A stretch of DNA of 33,050 bases, from the NCBI GenBank assembly GCA_029942245.1, contig JAOZTN010000028.1, positions 1 through 33,050 of the forward strand, written 5' to 3'. The stretch is from B18-G4 sp003648575 (GTDB taxonomy: Bacteria; Bacteroidota; Bacteroidia; Bacteroidales; B18-G4). The translations under genes were made by a program, and so were the position numbers. The notes beneath the pieces were generated by a model, which had not been told where the DNA came from, did not search any database, and saw nothing but the letters and a program-made list of their open reading frames with translations. Shown here one piece after another: positions 25,085 to 32,024 of this stretch. Positions within the stretch are counted from its first letter, which is position 1. Every line of letters starts with the position of its first letter.

Positions 25085-26356
25085 CTAGTTGATCAGGTCG
25101 AAGCCGGTATATGGCCTCAGTGCCTCAGGGATGCTGATCCCTTTTTCCGATTGCATGTTTTCCAGCAGGGCGGCCACTATCCTCGGTAACGCCAATGCGC
25201 TTCCGTTTAGTGTATGAGCCAGCTGTGTTTTTCCATCCTCGTCGCGGAAACGTAGCTTCATACGATTCGATTGAAAGGCTTCGAAGTTAGATACGGAGCT
25301 TACTTCCAGCCAGCGTTTTTGTGCAGCAGAATAAACTTCGAAATCGTAGGTGAGGGCGGAGGTAAAACTGATATCACCGCCACAGAGCCTCAGAACACGG
25401 TAAGGGAGTTCCAGCTTTTCCAGCAGGGATGCCACATAAATGCGCATCTCTTCCAGTGTCTCATAAGACTTTTCAGGATAGCTGATCTGCACAATCTCCA
25501 CCTTGTCGAACTGGTGCAACCTGTTCAATCCACGTACATCTTTGCCGTATGAACCGGCCTCACGACGGAAACAGCTGGAGTAAGCCACATTTTTAATAGG
25601 CAGCTCACCGGGATTCAGGATCACATCGCGGTAAATATTGGTAATGGGTACTTCAGCCGTGGGAATGGCGTATAAATTGTCTTCAGTCATGTGGTACATC
25701 TGACCGTCTTTGTCAGGTAGCTGACCGGTGCCATATGCCGAATCCTCATTCACAAAAAGAGGTGGCTGGTATTCACTATACCCGGCTTTGAGCCCCTCCT
25801 CAAGGAAAAAGTTGATCAGCGCACGCTGAAGCCTGGCCCCTTTGCCTTTATAAAATGGAAAACCTGCACCTGTTACCTTAGCACCCAGGTCGAAATCTAT
25901 GATATCGTATTTTTTTGCCAGCTCCCAGTGGGGTACGGGCTCAAATGCAAAAGTGACTTCAAAATCTTTGGATTCGATGAGCTCATTGTCTTCTTCGCTC
26001 TTTCCTGCCGGGACGGAAGGGTGGGGGAGGTTAGGCAGGAGAATCAGCTTCTCATTCAGCTTGGCGATGATCTCATCCAGCAATACTCCCATTGCCTGGG
26101 TTCCCTTTTTCAGCTCGGCAGATTTTTCCTTCAGCGCACCGGCTTCACCACCTTTTCCGCTCTTGAAAAGTATGCCGATCTCTTTCGCCAGCTTATTGGC
26201 CTCGGCAAGGCTGTCGTCCATTTTTTTCTGTGTCTCCCTGCGCTTTTGATCCAGCTCAATGATCTCATGAACCAGCACTTCAGCATCGAAGTTCTTGATG
26301 CGCAGCAATTCTATTACCCTTTTAGGGTCTTCATTGATTATATTCAGTTGGAGCAT
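25085..26356 (-). CDS. serS: Seryl-tRNA synthetase
   Basis: SerRS charges tRNA-Ser with serine, a class II aminoacyl-tRNA synthetase. The 423-residue length is normal. Residues about 28-100 form the long antiparallel coiled-coil arm that contacts the tRNA variable loop. Catalytic signatures are TAEVP (233-237), motif 2 FRREAGSYGKDVRGL (from 263), and motif 3 GSALALPRIVAALLEN near residue 390. The start ATG (MLQLNIINEDP) is the standard N-terminus of bacterial SerRS. A terminator for the upstream rpmA gene separates it from the ribosomal protein genes, so it probably has its own promoter, which I could not place firmly. Confidence 0.98.
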   Translation of the reverse strand: MLQLNIINEDPKRVIELLRIKNFDAEVLVHEIIELDQKRRETQKKMDDSLAEANKLAKEIGILFKSGKGGEAGALKEKSAELKKGTQAMGVLLDEIIAKLNEKLILLPNLPHPSVPAGKSEEDNELIESKDFEVTFAFEPVPHWELAKKYDIIDFDLGAKVTGAGFPFYKGKGARLQRALINFFLEEGLKAGYSEYQPPLFVNEDSAYGTGQLPDKDGQMYHMTEDNLYAIPTAEVPITNIYRDVILNPGELPIKNVAYSSCFRREAGSYGKDVRGLNRLHQFDKVEIVQISYPEKSYETLEEMRIYVASLLEKLELPYRVLRLCGGDISFTSALTYDFEVYSAAQKRWLEVSSVSNFEAFQSNRMKLRFRDEDGKTQLAHTLNGSALALPRIVAALLENMQSEKGISIPEALRPYTGFDLIN

Positions 26357-26410
26357 AGTGTATTTTTTGTAAAAATAAGAAACACTTTCATCACATGTTC
26401 GATCTGGAAC

Positions 26411-26442
26411 AAAAAATCCTCCCCGGCATCGCTGGAGAGGAT
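26411..26442 (-). terminator. Rho-independent terminator after rpmA
   Basis: On the minus strand ATCCTC pairs with GAGGAT across 26442-26416, continuing inward with a U-G, CC/GG, one A-C mismatch and GC/GC around a GAT loop, and is followed by TTTTTT (26416-26411). It lies 27 nt after the rpmA stop and separates rplU-rpmA from serS. Confidence 0.85.
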
Positions 26443-26468
26443 CATCAATCCTTTATGATTGCGAGATA

Positions 26469-26741
26469 TTATTTTTCACCTTCGTTTTCTTCAACCACAA
26501 CACTGACATAAGATTTGTTGTTCCTTCTTTTTCTGAACTCAACCTTACCGTCAACAAGGGCAAAAAGCGTATGGTCTTTTCCCATGCCTACGTTGAGACC
26601 GGGATTGTGGGTTGTCCCTCTCTGGCGAATGATAATGTTACCGGCTTTGGCAATCTGTCCGCCATAAATTTTAACGCCGAGTCGTTTACTTTGTGATTCG
26701 CGACCGTTATTTGAACTACCGGCACCTTTTTTATGAGCCAT
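26469..26741 (-). CDS. rpmA: 50S ribosomal protein L27
   Basis: The 90-residue protein begins MAHKKGAGSSNNGRESQSKRLGVK (read as MAHKKGAGSS then NNGRESQSKRLGVK), the canonical L27 N-terminus that reaches the peptidyl transferase centre, followed by GNIIIRQRGT and HNPGLNVGMGKDHTLFAL. There is no cleavable N-terminal extension of the Firmicutes type. A short Glu-rich C-terminus (VVVEENEGEK) ends the protein. It lies 26 nt downstream of rplU in the universal rplU-rpmA pair and is followed by a strong terminator. Confidence 0.98.
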   Translation of the reverse strand: MAHKKGAGSSNNGRESQSKRLGVKIYGGQIAKAGNIIIRQRGTTHNPGLNVGMGKDHTLFALVDGKVEFRKRRNNKSYVSVVVEENEGEK

Positions 26742-26767
26742 TATATTATTTTTTTAGTGTTTTCTGA

Positions 26768-27352
26768 TTATTTGTCTTCTTTCTTGTCATCGTCAGCCTT
26801 TTTGGCTTTCGGTGCAACCTTTGGCTTGGCTTCTGCTTTTGGAGCCGCCTTTTTGGCTGATGCTTTAGGAGCCGCTTTCTTAGCTGCAGGCTTCTTGGGA
26901 GCTTCTTTTTTTACTTCAGCTTTTGGCTTTGCAGCTGCTTTAGGCTTTGCAGGGGCCTTAGGCTTAGCTTCCTTCTTTTCTGCTTTAGGGGCAGCAGGAG
27001 CTTCTTCCTTTTTAGCTTTCGGAGCTGCAGCCTTCGGAGCGTTTTCAAGGATGTTCTCGATCACAAGCCTGGTCATATATTGTCTGTGGCCGTTCAGCTT
27101 CTGGTAACCTTTTCTTCTCTTTTTCTTGAAAACAAGGACCTTATCACCCTTCATATGCTCGAGGATCTTAGCACTGACAACAGCACCTTTGATCACCGGC
27201 GTTCCAATATTGATCTTTCCATCATTGTCAATCAACATGACATCAGAAAATTCAACTTTAGAACCTTCTTTTTCTTCCAGCCTGTGGACAAAAATCTCCT
27301 GTTTTTTTTCAACCTTGAACTGCTGTCCGGCTATTTCTACGATCGCGTACAT
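26768..27352 (-). CDS. rplU: 50S ribosomal protein L21 with long Lys/Ala/Pro C-terminal tail
   Basis: The first ~104 residues are L21 (MYAIVEIAGQQFKVEKKQ, GTPVIKGAVVSAKIL, FKKKRRKGYQKLNGHRQ). L21 is normally about 103 residues; this one has a further 90 residues composed almost only of K, A, P and E with a few D, V and S, ending in ADDDKKEDK. The tail looks intrinsically disordered and resembles histone-H1-like tails. It reads through without frame problems, and the DNA is GC-biased at third positions as in the gene. Tails of this kind occur in some Bacteroidota, but its role is unknown. It forms an operon with rpmA and has a strong promoter just upstream. Confidence 0.97.
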   Translation of the reverse strand: MYAIVEIAGQQFKVEKKQEIFVHRLEEKEGSKVEFSDVMLIDNDGKINIGTPVIKGAVVSAKILEHMKGDKVLVFKKKRRKGYQKLNGHRQYMTRLVIENILENAPKAAAPKAKKEEAPAAPKAEKKEAKPKAPAKPKAAAKPKAEVKKEAPKKPAAKKAAPKASAKKAAPKAEAKPKVAPKAKKADDDKKEDK

Positions 27353-27388
27353 CTATTATTATTTTACTAATCTGTCAAAAATGGAGTG

Positions 27389-27418
27389 CAAAATTAGTAA
27401 AAATAATTATTGTACAAA
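27389..27418 (-). promoter_or_regulatory. Promoter of rplU-rpmA
   Basis: On the minus strand TTTG (27418-27415) is followed after 18 nt by TAATTTTG (27396-27389), an exact TAnnTTTG. The predicted start point is about 27384, giving a leader of roughly 32 nt. The -33 element is formed by the last codons of the upstream permease gene (its stop is at 27407-27409). Confidence 0.75.
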
Positions 27419-28333
27419 GGTTTTGCCTGTTTTTTTTGAGAATAAATGCTTCGCGTTGACCAGATAAACCCCTCCGAGGATCATGAGGATCCACAGCAGA
27501 AAGTTCCATTCCAGCTGCTCCCCATCGAGGATGCCCCAGGCGATGGCCACGATGGGAATCATGTAGGTAACCGAGGCAGCAAAGAGCGCAGTGGTCATTT
27601 TTATCAGCTTATTGAAGAAAACAAGAGCCAGTGCGGTGCCGATAACCGACAGTATGCTGATATATCCCAATCCGGCCCAGGCTTCCTGCGTATTCCGGAG
27701 GGCATATATGAAATCGGTAAAAAATAAGAGGTAGACGCATACCGGCAGCCCGATAATGAGGAAGCTAAAGGCTGTTATGGAAACAGCATCGAGTTCAACC
27801 AGGTAGGTTTTGATGATATTAACGGAGGTGGCATAAAAAACAGTGGCGATCAGGATGTATATAGCATAGCTGAAGGTGAAGGCAAATCCACCGTCACCGC
27901 TGAAATGGATCAGCCCTACCGCTCCCGCCAGGCCCAGGAAAACACCTGCAATGTTATGCCATCTGGGCTTAAGGTGAAAAAAGGCCAGCCCGATCACCAG
28001 TGTGAACAAGGTGGTGAGCGAATTCAATATTCCGGCAGTGTTGCTGTCGATATTTGTCTGAGCATACGCATATAGAAAAGCGGGCGCCCCATTGCTGATC
28101 ACCCCTACAATGGCAAGTATGATCCAGTGTTTCCTTTTTACCCGCCGCAAACGCATCAGCGCAGGAGGGATAAGCACGATGAATGTGATGACTATACGCA
28201 ATGCGCCAACAATGCTGCTGTCGCCACCGAAGCTTTCAAGGCCATACTTAATAAGGATAAAGGAACTACCCCAGGTTAGTACCAGCCCAAGGAGGATAAA
28301 CCAGGGGATATATAAAGGGTTTTTGGCAATCAT
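27407..28333 (-). CDS. EamA/DMT-family membrane transporter
   Basis: A 308-residue protein with ten hydrophobic helices in two EamA repeats, the standard length of the drug/metabolite transporter (DMT) superfamily. Characteristic elements are WGSSFILIKYG in TM1, ALRIVITFIVLIPPAL, NSNTAGILNSL-like IDSNTAGILNSLTTLFT, and the second-repeat LSVIGTALALVFFNKLI followed by ASVTYMIPIVAIAWGILDGEQL. Substrates of this family range from amino acids to nucleobase derivatives and cannot be assigned here. The start MIAKNPLYIP is the only plausible Met; a -7 element sits so close that the mRNA may be nearly leaderless. Its 3' end overlaps the -33 element of the rplU promoter. Confidence 0.92.
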   Translation of the reverse strand: MIAKNPLYIPWFILLGLVLTWGSSFILIKYGLESFGGDSSIVGALRIVITFIVLIPPALMRLRRVKRKHWIILAIVGVISNGAPAFLYAYAQTNIDSNTAGILNSLTTLFTLVIGLAFFHLKPRWHNIAGVFLGLAGAVGLIHFSGDGGFAFTFSYAIYILIATVFYATSVNIIKTYLVELDAVSITAFSFLIIGLPVCVYLLFFTDFIYALRNTQEAWAGLGYISILSVIGTALALVFFNKLIKMTTALFAASVTYMIPIVAIAWGILDGEQLEWNFLLWILMILGGVYLVNAKHLFSKKTGKTFVQ

Positions 28334-28340
28334 GATGAGG

Positions 28341-28348
28341 CAAAAGTA
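28341..28348 (-). promoter_or_regulatory. -7 element close to the EamA transporter start
   Basis: TACTTTTG on the minus strand (28348-28341) is an exact TAnnTTTG. Only 7 nt separate it from the ATG at 28333, implying a leader of a few nt or none. No clear -33 element. Confidence 0.45.
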
Positions 28349-28371
28349 ATTAAAACCCTAACTAGTGCATA

Positions 28372-28399
28372 GTTCCTGGTGCCAGGTGCCTAATGAGAA
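28372..28399. repeat. Short heptad repeat tract upstream of the EamA gene
   Basis: GTTCCTG, GTGCCAG, GTGCCTA and ATGAGAA follow in 7-bp register (28372-28399). It contains the 12-bp palindrome CCTGGTGCCAGG except for its central pair. It belongs to the same style as the other heptad tracts. Confidence 0.4.
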
Positions 28400-28427
28400 G
28401 GAATAGTGTAAATTGTATAAATAACTT

Positions 28428-28500
28428 TAAATACTCTAAATACTCTAAATACTTTAAGTACTCTAAAATACTTTAAGTACTCTAAATACTTTAAGTACTA
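28428..28500. repeat. Tandem 9-bp repeat, eight copies, upstream of a T9SS protein gene
   Basis: Consensus TAA(A/G)TACT(C/T): TAAATACTC (28428), TAAATACTC, TAAATACTT, TAAGTACTC, a 10-bp TAAAATACTT (28464-28473), TAAGTACTC, TAAATACTT and TAAGTACTA ending at 28500. TACTTTAAGTA, an 11-bp palindrome, recurs three times. The tract ends 25 nt before the -7 element of the downstream gene, so it lies on the upstream side of that promoter. Confidence 0.8.
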
Positions 28501-28525
28501 AACCGCCACCTCTACAATTATTTAT

Positions 28526-28533
28526 TATATTTG
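28526..28533 (+). promoter_or_regulatory. -7 promoter element of the duplicated-domain T9SS gene
   Basis: TATATTTG is an exact TAnnTTTG match, 37 nt before the ATG, predicting a leader of about 33 nt. The expected -33 position is just downstream of the 9-bp repeat and has no clear TTTG. Confidence 0.6.
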
Positions 28534-28570
28534 CGTCGATAATCCTTTTAATAATTAAAATACTACAGTA

Positions 28571-31015
28571 ATGAAAAGAACTTTTCTCTTTCTTCTCGCA
28601 ATTGCTTTTCTGAGCGTGAACAGCTTCGCCCAGTCAGTAATTTACGAGGATGACTTCGAAGCCTATAATGTAGGCGAGTATCTGGCCGTTCAAGCACCTG
28701 AATGGACAACCTGGAGCAATGCTCCCGGTACCGATGAAGATGCATTTATCAGTGATGATTATGCTCTGAGCCCAACCAAGTCTGTTAAAATTGAAGGAGC
28801 CGTAACCGACCTCGTACTTCCATTTGGCGACAAACAAAACGGTGTTTTTGAAGTAGCCTTCTCACTATATATTGAGACTGGCTTTGGTGGATATTACAAC
28901 TTGCAGCACTATGAAGCTGTTGGAACAGAGTGGGCCATTGAGGTTTTCTTTGGTTCTGCCGGAGCAGGTGAACTCAAAACAGATAACATTACCACACCAT
29001 TTAGTTTTTCCAATGGTGCATGGATCGATATCATTCATGAAATTGATCTGGATAGTGATGAAGCCAAGATTTATTTCGACGGAACCCTGGTTCACACATG
29101 GGTGTGGAGTACACAATCAGGTGGCGGAGCAGGAGCCAACCAGCTCGGCGCACTGAATATTTATGCCAGTGCACTTTCTGGTGATGATCCAACCTTCTAT
29201 TTGGATGATATTTCTTATACTCAGATTTTTGCTCCTATCTATGAAGATGACTTCGAAGATTATACTGTTGGTGATTATATCGCAGTTGTTGAGCCTGAGT
29301 TTTATACAACCTGGAGTAATGCTCCCGGTTCTGCTGAAGATGCCCTTATAGTTGATGAACAGGCATATAGTGGTGATAACTCAGTTGAGGTTGAAGGTGG
29401 TACTGACCTTATCTTCAAACTTGGTGACAAATCTGCCGGTGTATTTGATGTAAACTGGATGATGTATGTTCCTACAGGTTTTGCAGGATACTATAATTTC
29501 CAGCATATGGAAGCTCCCGGTAATGAGTGGGCTGTTGAAGTATATTTCAATACTGATGGCAGTGGCGAATGTATCGCTGATGGTATAACTATCCCATTTG
29601 CTTTTACACATGATACATGGATGAGCGTTGAACATATGATCAATCTCGATGATGACCTGGCAGAAATGTACGTAGATGGCTCATTGATCCATGCATGGGT
29701 ATGGAGCACACAGGCCAGCGGCGGCGCCGGAACCAACCAGCTTGGTGGCGTTGACTTCTTTGCCGGTGCACACACAGGTGAAACACCAGCCTATTATTTT
29801 GATGATGTTTTCTTCTTGCAAACAGGTGGTGCTACCGATCCTGCGATCGAACTAGTACCCATGATGTTTGATGATACCATCGCACAGGGAACCACAGCCG
29901 ATAAAGACCTTATGGTAAGCAATATCGGTGGAGCAGATCTCGAATATGAAATTTCTGTTGTATATGAGGTTAGCGGTAAAAAATCAGAAGTTGTTGTGCC
30001 GATGACAAATAGCATGATCTTCGCACACACCAATGCTGAGTTTGAAGTTGTTAGCCTTCCGAATCCAGGTGGATATCCTCCTCCAACGGATGACGTAACC
30101 CTGAACTATGACGGCCCGAACAACAGTTCTGTTGGTCTGACCGGTCCTAATGCATGGGAAGCTGCTGCCAAATTCCCTGCTGCTATGGTGAACCAATATG
30201 CGGGTATGGAACTTTATCAGGTGAGGGTTTTTGTAAACGACCCCGACCCTGCTGATGACATGGCCGTAAAAGTATATGGTATGAACCAGGATTACCTGCC
30301 AGGTGCATTGCTCGCTGAAAAAGCGTTTGCTCCACTGATGCTCGATTGGAATACCATCACACTGGATACTCCTATCCCCGTTACAGGTGAAGATCTCTGG
30401 GTTGCATGTTATACCAACCAGACTACTTCCACAACTCACGCTATCGGAACTGATGCTGGTCCTGCCGTTTATAATGGTGACTGGATTAGCACAGGCCCGG
30501 GCTGGGGACACCTTGCTCCCGGTATCGACCAGAACTGGAACATCCAGGGTGTTCTCCAGGGAGATCCTATCGAAGGATGGCTCTCAGTTGATCCTGACGG
30601 AGGAACAGTTGTTGCTGGTGACTTCGATGATTTGACTGTAACTTATGACGCATCCGACCTTATATTGGGAACCTATAATGCGAAGTTCGTATTTATCACC
30701 AATGCTCCTGAAAACCAATACCTTGAACTTCCTGTTACACTGACAGTAGTTGATGGTACAGGCATTGGCGAAGGCGAAGGCTCACGCATCGAAATGCTGG
30801 TATATCCTAATCCTGCCAGGAATGTAGTAAATGTACAGTCTAATATTAATATTGACAGGCTGAGTATTTACAATCATATTGGACAGGTAGTAAGTGAAGT
30901 TCTTGTTGGCAACACAACAGCCAATGTAAATATCGACGGTATCGAATCAGGTGTATATTTCATCCGTATCGAAACTGCTGATGGCTACACAACACAGAAA
31001 CTTGTGATCGAATAA
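28571..31015 (+). CDS. Secreted T9SS protein with two tandem lectin/LamG-like domains
   Basis: An 814-residue exported protein: signal peptide MKRTFLFLLAIAFLSVNSFA (1-20), two homologous domains at about 24-217 and 223-417, a BACON/ASPM-type Ig-like region starting near 430 (DTIAQGTTADKDLMVSNIGG), a further beta domain (about 510-655), a short repeat of the same Ig style (SVDPDGGTVVAGD), and a type A sorting domain at 743-814 (YPNPARN, SGVYFIRIE). The two first domains are offset by exactly 200 residues at TTWSNAPG (46-53 and 246-253) and share EDDFE, GYYN-QH-EA, EWA-EV, HxWVWSTQ and LDD/FDD positions; they look like jelly-roll carbohydrate-binding or LamG domains. It is likely released or anchored on the cell surface. 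No catalytic residues are recognised, so an adhesin or binding role is inferred. Confidence 0.85.
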   Translation: MKRTFLFLLAIAFLSVNSFAQSVIYEDDFEAYNVGEYLAVQAPEWTTWSNAPGTDEDAFISDDYALSPTKSVKIEGAVTDLVLPFGDKQNGVFEVAFSLYIETGFGGYYNLQHYEAVGTEWAIEVFFGSAGAGELKTDNITTPFSFSNGAWIDIIHEIDLDSDEAKIYFDGTLVHTWVWSTQSGGGAGANQLGALNIYASALSGDDPTFYLDDISYTQIFAPIYEDDFEDYTVGDYIAVVEPEFYTTWSNAPGSAEDALIVDEQAYSGDNSVEVEGGTDLIFKLGDKSAGVFDVNWMMYVPTGFAGYYNFQHMEAPGNEWAVEVYFNTDGSGECIADGITIPFAFTHDTWMSVEHMINLDDDLAEMYVDGSLIHAWVWSTQASGGAGTNQLGGVDFFAGAHTGETPAYYFDDVFFLQTGGATDPAIELVPMMFDDTIAQGTTADKDLMVSNIGGADLEYEISVVYEVSGKKSEVVVPMTNSMIFAHTNAEFEVVSLPNPGGYPPPTDDVTLNYDGPNNSSVGLTGPNAWEAAAKFPAAMVNQYAGMELYQVRVFVNDPDPADDMAVKVYGMNQDYLPGALLAEKAFAPLMLDWNTITLDTPIPVTGEDLWVACYTNQTTSTTHAIGTDAGPAVYNGDWISTGPGWGHLAPGIDQNWNIQGVLQGDPIEGWLSVDPDGGTVVAGDFDDLTVTYDASDLILGTYNAKFVFITNAPENQYLELPVTLTVVDGTGIGEGEGSRIEMLVYPNPARNVVNVQSNINIDRLSIYNHIGQVVSEVLVGNTTANVNIDGIESGVYFIRIETADGYTTQKLVIE

Positions 31016-31035
31016 TCGATCTTTGTATAAAATTG

Positions 31036-31067
31036 AAAGGCCGGTGGTTTTCTGCCGGTCTTTTTTT
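31036..31067 (+). terminator. Rho-independent terminator after the duplicated-domain gene
   Basis: AAAGGCCGG (31036-31044) pairs with CCGGTCTTT (31055-31063), nine pairs including one G-U, around a 10-nt loop, and the T-run continues to 31067. It lies 20 nt after the stop. Confidence 0.88.
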
Positions 31068-31070
31068 ATT

Positions 31071-31165
31071 CACTGTTTCACTGTTTCACTGTTTCACTGT
31101 TCCACTGTTCCACTGTTCCACTGTTCCACTGTTCTATTGTTCCACTGTTTCACTGTTCTATTGTT
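31071..31165. repeat. Tandem 8-bp repeat, about 12 copies
   Basis: Units CACTGTTT or CACTGTTC run in perfect 8-bp register from 31071 to 31158, with two TATTGTT(C) variants (31135-31142 and 31159-31165). Three T-type copies are followed by five C-type copies. The array starts 3 nt after the terminator T-run. There are no spacers, so it is a simple tandem array. Confidence 0.9.
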
Positions 31166-31197
31166 GTTTTAACCATTGAACCGTGAAGTATGACATC

Positions 31198-31266
31198 GAA
31201 CTGCGTAGCAGTTCTTTACTTGTAGCCAGAAATTAACCACCGGGGCATATTTTACCGCGTAGCGGT
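31198..31266. repeat. Pair of small inverted repeats with GCGTAGC core
   Basis: GAACTGC-GTA-GCAGTTC (31198-31214) is a perfect 7-bp inverted repeat and ACCGC-GTA-GCGGT (31254-31266) a perfect 5-bp one. Both have the same GTA centre flanked by GC, 56 nt apart and in the same orientation. Confidence 0.7.
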
Positions 31267-31532
31267 TATTCAAAGGGTCTCCTGTTCCCTGTCCCTGGAA
31301 AAATTTTGCAAAAAATTTTTACTTCATGCAACCATTTCTTCGCGCATATTGTCTTAGAGTCAAGTTTCGCAATTTTTACGTACTGGAAACGACAATTGCT
31401 TACTTGCTTAATGAACTGGTTTATAAATAATTAAACCTGAAATTGATAAAGCCGATAGCTTTATACTGGTTCTTTTTTTGTATGACCGTTCATAAAGAAT
31501 TAAGTTAGATTATTTGCACTGTTTTACAACTT

Positions 31533-31748
31533 ATGGACAACAATTACCAGATTAATCTTCCTGCCGGGATGCACCCAACGCATCCTGATCATTCTACTAC
31601 AGTAACACCCTCCCTGGCTGCAATCCCTGCGGACCGGGATTTTTATTCCAATACAATACATTCGAACAGCATATTTAACATGCAAGAAATCAGTGCTTTA
31701 AGCGCTGAATCTAAGGATATTTTCACATTCAATCTTTTTACAAATTAA
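31533..31748 (+). CDS. Small hypothetical ORF, 71 residues, doubtful
   Basis: An ATG-initiated frame encoding MDNNYQINLPAGMHPTHPD and ending in FNLFTN with no signal peptide, membrane segment or recognised domain. In favour: it has a moderately mixed composition in otherwise AT-rich DNA, an imperfect -7-like ATTATTTG (31510-31517) with TATGACCGTTCATA upstream, and its stop is followed within 5 nt by a strong Shine-Dalgarno sequence. Against: no homologue is recognised, the middle is rich in Ser, Thr and Ala like random sequence, and a hairpin-forming CAGTGCTTTAAGCGCTG lies inside it (31691-31707). It could be a gene remnant. Confidence 0.3.
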   Translation: MDNNYQINLPAGMHPTHPDHSTTVTPSLAAIPADRDFYSNTIHSNSIFNMQEISALSAESKDIFTFNLFTN

Positions 31749-31751
31749 AAA

Positions 31752-31817
31752 AAGGAGGTAAACGACATTATTATGAACACAAAGCATTGCAAATCAATCC
31801 AGTACGAAACGAATTAG
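31752..31817 (+). CDS. Tiny ORF behind a perfect Shine-Dalgarno sequence, doubtful
   Basis: AAGGAGGT (31752-31759) is a perfect anti-SD complement, unusual in Bacteroidota where SD sequences are mostly absent. The ATG at 31773 is 13 nt downstream and opens a 14-codon frame (MNTKHCKSIQYETN) ending in TAG at 31815-31817. It could be a leader peptide or a chance match; coordinates include the SD. Confidence 0.2.
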   Translation, partial: KEVNDIIMNTKHCKSIQYETN

Positions 31818-31997
31818 TCGAAGGGGCATTATTTTTTTAGCAATTAATTGTTTATATGTTGAAACATTTTATTTCAATTTGCGTATCGAAGCCTAGGAAA
31901 AATATCATAATGTCAATATATTCAATTAGTTACATCTTGTGTCCGACTTTTTTTTTAGAATATGTGAAATTTGTGTTAAATAACATCAATAAATTTT

Positions 31998-32024
31998 TAT
32001 TTTTGCGTTTTATCAATACGTTTG
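31998..32024 (+). promoter_or_regulatory. Two overlapping-region -7 elements before the right-edge gene
   Basis: TATTTTTG (31998-32005) and TACGTTTG (32017-32024) both match TAnnTTTG exactly. Either would give a 60-80 nt leader to the ATG at 32092. The second lacks a well-placed -33 TTTG; for the first, TTTG at 31970-31973 is 24 nt upstream, slightly long. Confidence 0.45.

Noticed and set aside
28428..31165. Repeat arrays considered as CRISPR
   Set aside because: Units of 8-9 bp repeat head to tail with no unique spacers and no cas genes nearby.
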